Of a DNA stretch of 64,000 bases, positions 57,155 through 64,000 are shown piece by piece. The position numbers were made by a program, and so were the translations under genes. The notes under the pieces are model-generated. The model saw only the letters and a program-made list of their open reading frames with translations. It was not told where the DNA came from and did no database searches. The stretch covers positions 19,810,000 to 19,873,999 of the forward strand of contig NC_035164.2 in NCBI RefSeq assembly GCF_001659605.2, written 5' to 3'. The first letter of the stretch is position 1. Each line of letters starts with the position of its first letter. Source of the stretch: Manihot esculenta. Lineage: Eukaryota; Streptophyta; Magnoliopsida; Malpighiales; Euphorbiaceae.

Positions 57155-58480
57155 CTACGCCACTTCTTTCTTCATGGCTGGCCACAGATAGACCCTTTTC
57201 AGATCCTGATACATCTTGGTGGCTCCTGGGTGAACACTATCCCTCGCATTATGAGCTTCCCTCATAATGTCTTCCTTCACATTGCTCCTATCTGGTACAC
57301 AAAGTCGACTTCCATAACGGAGGATCCCTTTGATATCAAATCTGAACTCTGCACTGTTGCCTGACTGAACAGTCCTGGCAATTTTCATCAACTCTGGGTC
57401 CTCGTGCTGTTTCTGAGCTATCTGCTCCAGAAACACAGGTGTCACTCTCATCTGTGCTAGCAACGCACCTGTACCAGACAACTCGAGCTGTAACCCCTCT
57501 TCGAAGAGCTTGTAAAGCTCTATCACTACTGGTCTCCGCGCTGCTGCTATATGGGATAAACTGCCTAGTGACTTCCGGCTTAGGGCGTCTGCCACAACAT
57601 TCGCCTTACCCGGATGATACTGGATCTTACAATCATAATCACTGAGCAATTCTACCCATCTTCTCTGCCTCAAATTCAGCTCTCTCTGACTCAAGATGTA
57701 CTGTAAACTCTTGTGATCGGTGAAGATCTCGCATTTAACCCCGTAGAGGTAATGCCGCCACATCTTGAGTGCAAAAATAACTGCTGCCATCTCTAGGTCA
57801 TGGGTAGGGTAATTCAACTCGTGCTTCTTCAACTGTCTAGAAGCATAAGCTATTACTCTATCACTCTGCATCAAAACACAACCCAATCCCACTCGAGATG
57901 CATCATAGAACACTGTGAAATCCTCATTACTGACAGGCAGAGCTAACACTGGTGCTGTGGTCAATCTCTGCTTGAGCTCCTTAAAGCTCTCCTCGCACTG
58001 GTCTGACCAGACAAACTTCTGGTTCTTTTGAGTCAGTTTGGTCATAGGAGCTGCTATCTTTGAGAAGTCCTGAACGAACCTCCTGTAGTAACCTGCCAGT
58101 CCCAGAAAGCTTTTAATCTCAGTCACTGTAGTGGGTTTGGGCCAGTTAGCTACAGCCTCTATCTTCTTGGGGTCTACCTCAATACCCTCTGCTGATACCA
58201 CATGTCCCAAGAAGGAAATGCTCCGCAACCAAAACTCACACTTCGAGAACTTGGCATATAAACCATGCTCTCTCAGTGTCTGCAACACTATCCTCAGATG
58301 TTGGGCATGCTCCTCTGCATCTCTGGAATACACTAAAATATCATCGATGAAAACAATGACAAAGTGATCCAGAAACTCACTGAAAACTCTGTTCATGAGA
58401 TCCATGAATGCTGCAGGGGCGTTAGTCAACCCGAACGGCATCACTAAGAACTCATAATGCCCATATCTGGTCCTGAAAGC
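57155..58480 (-). pseudogene. Tekay B reverse transcriptase (3' part) and RNase H
   Basis: The frame starts at the element C junction with [20 protein letters not shown]. It has the palm motif [20 protein letters not shown] [10 protein letters not shown] and [23 protein letters not shown], and ends at the amber stop. The Trp that is a stop in the 12205 element is intact here. Confidence 0.87.
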
Positions 58481-60668
58481 TGTCATACCCGGCTAGAATC
58501 CGGCACCGGAATTCCTGTTGTCTGGTGGAATCCGGGGTGTTGGGATTCTATATAAGGGTGGGAGTTATGTTTTCTAAGTGTTATGATGTGTTTTATGGTT
58601 TTACAGGTCTATAGTTTTGAGTTGTGAAGCGAAAATGGGTCATGGAGACTTTAGCCAAGTTCGGCCGCCGAAAGTGCCCAATGTTCGGCTTCCGAAGATT
58701 TCGTTCGGCCCCCGAATGTTGCATGGTTTTGCATGCGATTCGGCAGCCGAAGCTGAGTTGCTTAGCCAGCAGTTTTGTATCCCTTAGTCAGCATTTTGGA
58801 CAGGTGTTATCACCAGATCATGTCCAGAAGCTTGGTCACGTCTCCCCTGGTTTATTTGCTGAGTTTGAGCAGCTCATGCAGAGTGTTGTGATAGTTCACA
58901 AGGGTTTGAATGTTTTGAAGCAAAAAGCTCCGTTTGTGCGAGTTTGAGAGTTTGAGGAGAGTTGGTCCGTTTTCCTTAGTTCAGAGTGTTCAGCTTCTTG
59001 TTACAGGAGGTAAGTAATGCTCTTGAACCTGTTTATGTGTTTTCTAAAGGTTTTAGGGAAGTTAAGGGAGAGAGATGCATGTGTAAGGGAGAAGTAGTGG
59101 TTTTGATGAGTTATGCATGTCTACATGATTATGTGTTATGTTTGCTTTGTTGTTTGGGGTTATTAGATAGTTTTGGACCCCTGTGACCATATACGTGAGT
59201 ATATGTGTGTTGAGGAGTTGGAGTAGATATGGTTTGAGTGGTTGAAGGGAAGGAGAAGATGGTTTGCCGTTGAAGCTGAGTTCTGGATGAACTCAGGTTC
59301 GGCAGCCGAAGGATCATTCGGCCGCCGAACCTCTTGCATGGTGGCTTAGGCTGCCACAGCTTGCCCCCGAGTGTTTTTGCATGTTCGGCTCTGTTTGGGG
59401 GATTCGGCCGCCGAAGGTGCCGCCGAAGGTGCTTGAGTTTCGTCTCTAGAGAGGACTTTCGGCCGCCGAACCTGCCGCCGAAAGTGTTCTGTCCAGCTTT
59501 CTTTTGCATGCTTTGCCTGGATAGTTGAGTGAGTTTAAGGGGATTCTGAGGGAAGGTTAAGAGAGTTATTTCTACGCTTGTTTGGTCCCTCATTTGAGTC
59601 CATCTGTATAGGTACAGACCAGAGGAACCAGAGAGAGCAGCAGTGAGTACTGCTCCAGAGGTGCAGAACCTGCAGAGTCAGTCAGTCCAGATAGCCAGAG
59701 GTGAGTGGAACTAAACTAAATTTATGACTTTTAATTGATCCATAAACTGCTTTTAGCATATCTCATGCATCATGTTTCTGCCATAGGTTGATTGCATTAG
59801 TATTCACGAATATGTTGCATTGCATCGTTATTTGGTGATGTGAGTGAATGCTGAATGATCCAATAGTCTCAGACAGGAAGTCCAGGAGCCTTTGACTACG
59901 CCCTGGCAGGTATAGCGAAGTCCAGGAGCCTTTGACTACGCCCTGGCAGGTATAGTAAAGTCCAGGAGCCTTTGACTACGCCTTGGCAATGGTAAGTACA
60001 GAGATGTTATATACACATATACATATATGACAGGAAGACCAGGTGCTCGATTCTACGCCCTGGCACAGAGTTACTGGGACTATGTGGTGACAGGTTTACT
60101 CTTGATGTGGCTTGTCTGTGATATGGTGCATTCCATGAGATCATATTTTACTGAGATGGTTTACTGTTCTACTCACTGGGCTATAGAGCTCATCCCACTC
60201 CCTTAACCCCAGTTTTGCAGGTTCAGTGTACAGTGTACAGGGACAGTCCAGCAGAGTACAGGAAAAGTAAAGAGATCTGTAATAGCTTAGAGTGGACATG
60301 TAATCTTAAAGAGATGTAATAATTGTTGCTTGACCTAGTGATGTCTGTTTTGTACATGAGCTGTATATGTATATATGTTTTCCTGTATGTGAAAACCAGG
60401 CTTAATAGGTATGAGTTAACCCAGCTAGAGCAAGCTCTAGTCAGGGGTACAGAGTACAGAGTACAGCGTACAGAGTACAGAGTACAGAAATAGTGCATGC
60501 ACAGGTTAAGCCTTGGTACAGAAAAGAATTTTATTTTCACAGAAAATGTATGATCATGTATGAGGTTTACAGGTGCACAGAGAGTATAGCAGGCTTGCTA
60601 CGGGTTCTGGCGGCCTTAAGCCGACCTGAATCCTAGCGCTGGTGACGGTCCTTTTTGGGGTCGTTACA
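58481..60668 (+). repeat. 5' LTR of Tekay element C
   Basis: 2,188 bp from TGTCATACCCGG to GGGGTCGTTACA. Same subfamily as the LTR of element B, in the opposite direction. Contains CAGAGTA/GTACAGA subrepeats at 60447-60487, three gtccaggagcctttgactac units at 59879-59985, and GCC-box clusters at 58655-58755 and 59295-59480. A TATA-like TATATAAGG lies near 58550. Confidence 0.9.
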
Positions 60669-60670
60669 GA

Positions 60671-60684
60671 TTGGTATCAGAGCC
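60671..60684 (+). promoter_or_regulatory. Primer-binding site, initiator Met tRNA type
   Basis: TTGGTATCAGAGCC lies 2 bp after the LTR end. Confidence 0.87.
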
Positions 60685-60887
60685 CTAGGTTCACATGATC
60701 GGACCTATAGACAGTGTTGGGCTCAGACAGGTTAGAAGTGGTCAAGCACAATAGGAAATCATGTCCACTAGGATAGGGTCTTGAGTCCTATCTGCTATGA
60801 TATGCCATGAGTGTTGTATGTGTATGATTGATATGTGATGTTTATGTGCTAAAGTGGTATGTGATATGTTGTGTGTCCAGAGTAAAG

Positions 60888-63651
60888 ATGCGAGGAACCC
60901 GTCGATCAGCTCGATTGACTCGAGTCCCACCAGAGAATGAGAGACCAGCTGCTCGTCCTCCTGCATTGCCAAGGGCAAGGTCTCAGAGATCTGGCAGGGA
61001 AGGTACGTCAATAGACCCTAGAAGGTCTGTCGACGAGAGCAGAAGAGGAACAGCTAGGGGAGGAAGCTCAGAGGAAAGGAGGGAAGCTATGGAGATTGAT
61101 CAGTCTAGAGATGACAGCATGGGTATAGGCAGTTTTGAGGAAGGTATGGGAGAGTCGCAGGGAGGTGCTCAGACCTCAGGTTTTGGCTATCCAGAGTATC
61201 CGATGGGAGGTATGTCAGAGTACTCGAGTTTTGTGCCATATCCTCCTTATATGCCTTATATGCCGTATCCTTACTATCCACCATATCCTATGTATCCCTC
61301 TTCCCCTACCCATCCAAGTGCAGCACACCTAGAGCCAAATGAACCAATACCACCACCAGAACCAGTAGCCCCTGTTGTTGACAGACATGCACCTAGCTCA
61401 TCTGGAGGTAAAGTCCAAATGACGGAGTACTTGAAATTGGATGCTCCCAAATACAACACGGGAGATGATCCATTTGATTACCTCAGAGCAGTTAGGATGA
61501 TAACCAGTGAATTGGGAGCAGATGATAAGAGAGCCATTGAGATGGCAGGTTTCACATTAAAATGCAAGAAAGCCAGAGAATGGTTTAAGAATTATGTGGA
61601 GCCTAGAATGGACAGCATGTCATGGGGAGAGTTCGCCAATGAATTTGCAGGGTGGGCTTTTCCTGATAGTTCCAGAGAGATGAAAGTAATTGAATTTGAA
61701 CAGTTGAGACAGACAGATGAGATGAGTGTTGATGAATTCACAGATAAGTTCCTGGATCTGCTTCAGTACGTGGGTCAAGCCTATGATACTGATCAGAAGA
61801 AAGCAAGGAGATATACTATGAGACTGCATCCCAGGTATGCTTCCTTGATTCTTCCAGCAGAAAAGGAGAGTTTCCATGCCTTAGTAGACGCAGCCAGGAA
61901 AATGGAAGCTAGTGCCAATATTCAGAAACAGTCAAAGGCACAGGCTTCGGGTTCTAAAGCCCCCACACCAAGCAGTAAAAGATGGGATAGAGCAAAAGGA
62001 ACAAAGAGTAAGTTCTGGAGTAAAGTCAAGTCAGGTCTGGGAATAGGTAGTGGCTCAAGCTCTGGCACAGCTCCAGTCTGCAGACGATGCGGAAAACCAC
62101 ATGGAGGAGGTTGTCGGTTGGGATCTACAGCTTGTTTTCGATGTGGACAGGAAGGGCATATTGCTCGGGATTGTCCGCAGATGACTTTTGCACCATCCCA
62201 GCAGATGAGTTCAGGCAGTGTGGTACAGCCAGTTGTACGGCCAGCAGCTCCAGTCATGCCTCAGACTAGTGGCAGAGGTAGAGGGAGAGGGGTAGCCTCT
62301 ACTTCAGCAGCAGGTTCCCGAGGTGGAAATCCGGTAGCCCCAGCACGGATTTTCACAGTGACACAGGAGGAGGCTAACACGTCGAACACAGTGGTGTCAG
62401 GTAATCTCATCATTGGGTGTTCAGATGTGTATGCTTTGATGGACCCCGGTGCTTCTCATTCCTTTATTGCTTCGAGAGCCATAGAGCGATTGGGTTTGAT
62501 CAATTCTGAGTTAGAGTATCCTCTCTGGGTCAGTGGACCTAGATGTGACCCATCAGTGGCAGTGTCAGTCTGTCGTTTCAGTCCAGTGTTTATCGAGGGT
62601 AGATACCTTCCAGCTGACCTTGTGGTTCTAGATTTGATGGATTTTGATGTCATTCTAGGGATGGATTGGTTATCTACATATAGTGCTACGTTGGACTGTC
62701 AAGAGAAGCTAGTGAGTCTCAGAGACCAGGATGGGTCAGAGTGTGTCTTCAGAGGAGACAGGAGAGGTACACCCAGAGGTATGATTTCAGCCCTTCAGGC
62801 TCGTCGTTTGCTTAGGAGGGGTTGTCAGGGGTTTCTAGCTCATGTGAGAGAGCTAGACAGTCAGGTTAGGGAACCAGCCACAGTACCAGTAGTCCGAGAG
62901 TTTCTCGATGTGTTCCCAAACGATTTGCCAGGACTACCACCTGATAGGGAGATAGGGTTCGAAATTGAATTACTGCCAGGTACCAGACCTATCTCTATTC
63001 CTCCCTACAGGATGGTGCCAGCAGAGTTAAAAGAGTTAAAAGAACAGTTACAGGACTTGGTAGATAAGGGTTTCATCCGCCCTAGTACCTCACCTTGGGG
63101 TGCTCCAGTGCTCTTTGTCAGAAAGAAGGATGGATCCCTCAGACTTTGTATCGACTACAGACAGTTGAACAAGGTCACTATCAAGAATAGGTATCCCTTA
63201 CCTCGGATTGATGATCTATTTGACCAGCTAGCTGGAGCAGGTTGTTTCTCGAAAATAGATCTGAGATCTGGGTATCATCAGTTGAGAGTCAAAGAGGCAG
63301 ATGTGCCTAAGACAGCTTTCCGGACCAGATATGGGCATTATGAGTTCTTAGTGATGCCGTTCGGGTTGACTAACGCCCCTGCAGCATTTATGGATCTCAT
63401 GAACAGGGTATTCAGTGAGTTTCTGGATCACTTTGTCATTGTGTTTATCGATGATATCTTAGTGTATTCCAGAGATGCAGAGGAGCATGCCCAGCATCTG
63501 AGGATCATTCTGCAGACACTGAGAGAGCATGGTTTATACGCCAAGTTCTCGAAGTGTGAGTTTTGGTTAAGGAGCATTGCCTTCTTGGGACATGTAGTAT
63601 CAGCAGAGGGTATTGAGGTAGACCCCAAGAAGATAGAGGCTGTAGCTAACT
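60888..63651 (+). CDS. Tekay gag-pol polyprotein (gag, protease, RT), open but truncated by insertion
   Basis: I choose the ATG at 60888 ([16 protein letters not shown]) over the earlier in-frame one at 60828, because the related copy starts there. The product holds Arg- and Pro/Tyr-rich sequence, a capsid-like core ([19 protein letters not shown]), the CCHC knuckle [14 protein letters not shown], protease ([11 protein letters not shown]), the RT start ([17 protein letters not shown]) and the palm motif [11 protein letters not shown]. About 920 codons are open without a stop. It ends at VEAVAN, where the foldback element enters. It is the best-preserved Tekay gag-pol in the window, suggesting a recent copy. 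Confidence 0.87.
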
Positions 63652-64000
63652 TGTAACAGCCCGGACGTGATCCCCGGCACTGTTACCGCTCATGGCCCAG
63701 GGCTATCCCTCGCCTGGCCTCTTGCCACCTCGGGCTTTCCACTGGCGTCGTGAGCAGCTCTTAACATCCCTTCACCCTCACGGGTTCCAGGCAGGATTTG
63801 TCCCCTTGGGTTCTCGTCAAACGCATCCTTCCCCAAGTGGATTTGGCCCAAATTTCCCTTAGGAAATTAGGTCGCCTCCCCCACTGCTCGAACCCTTGAC
63901 CTCCCACTTTAAGGGAATAGTCTGGTGAGAGTGAGTACCAATTGTTCCATTGGAACAATTGGTACTCACTCTCACCAGACTATTCCCTTAAAGTGGGAGG
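63652..64000. mobile_element. Foldback/SINE-like element, fresh insertion in Tekay C RT
   Basis: The left arm (63652-63949) starts TGTAACAGCCCGGACGTGAT. At 63950 the sequence turns into the reverse complement of the arm (GTACCAATTGTTCCA, T, TGGAACAATTGGTAC). This is the same unit as in the 41398-43316 array, here as a clean palindrome. The right arm goes beyond the window. Confidence 0.87.

Larger units (their letters stand above)
51895..58480 (-). mobile_element. Tekay element B, minus strand, truncated by insertion of element C
   Basis: It has its 3' LTR at 51895-54206, a polypurine tract at 54207-54222, integrase with tail, then RNase H and RT. TTCAT (51890-51894) is the likely target duplication. 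The LTR belongs to a second subfamily (GACCCCAAAATGGACC), shared with element C and not with the 12205 element. An Athila-like solo LTR splits the integrase. Element C splits the RT at 58480/58481. The remainder is expected outside the window. Confidence 0.88.
58481..64000 (+). mobile_element. Tekay element C, plus strand, runs off the window
   Basis: It has a 5' LTR (58481-60668), primer site, and an open gag-protease-RT frame. It is inserted in element B's RT (AAAGC at 58476-58480 is the target duplication). It is cut at 63652 by a foldback element, and the rest lies outside. Confidence 0.9.

Overview
This window looks like repeat-dense, probably heterochromatic, nuclear DNA from a flowering plant, most likely a eudicot. 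Almost every base belongs to a transposable element. I see no intact single-copy host gene, no rRNA or tRNA gene and no CRISPR array. The evidence for a plant is a CACTA (En/Spm) element with a TNP2-type transposase carrying DUF4216 and DUF4218 domains, Tekay/Del-like chromodomain Ty3/gypsy elements primed by initiator Met tRNA, Athila-like Ty3/gypsy elements primed by tRNA-Asp, and a Ty1/copia element. A family such as Euphorbiaceae is possible, but I cannot prove it from sequence alone.

Left half (1-41336). The oldest layer is an Athila-like gypsy element on the plus strand (5' LTR remnant 1752-2632, 3' LTR 39964-41336). Five things have broken it up. A Tekay LTR (1-1751) sits in its 5' LTR. 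A 22.3 kb CACTA element (5398-27694, target duplication AAA) sits in its protease/pol region. A Tekay solo LTR (28313-30602, target duplication CCTGG) follows. A non-autonomous Athila-like element on the minus strand (31851-38375, target duplication TGCCC with one copy mutated to TACCC) sits in its RNase H. It also carries internal deletions. The CACTA element carries a TNPA-like gene and a TNP2 transposase gene, both on the minus strand. The transposase is split by a complete 9.9 kb Tekay element (12205-22132, target duplication TTAGG).

Middle (41337-44227). A thin strip of older sequence holds a degenerate coiled-coil-like ORF with a tandem duplication. It is interrupted by an array of direct and inverted copies of a ~300 bp foldback/SINE-like unit (41398-43316).

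Right half (44228-64000). A Ty1/copia element (5' LTR 44228-45674) is cut in its 3' LTR by a Tekay LTR (51327). That LTR is cut by a second Tekay element on the minus strand (51895-58480), which itself carries an Athila-like solo LTR (55036-56754). That second Tekay is cut by a third Tekay on the plus strand (58481 onward). The third is cut at 63652 by a fresh copy of the foldback unit, which runs off the window. The nest is five layers deep.

The most interesting signals are: arrays of a 13-bp palindrome containing a GCC-box core in the Tekay LTRs, on both sides of the TATA box; a related motif in an unrelated element's leader; the foldback array with palindromic junctions; a possible spliced host-gene fragment carried inside the CACTA element; and a Tekay gag-pol frame disabled by five stop codons, consistent with C-to-T or G-to-A changes, with no frameshift.
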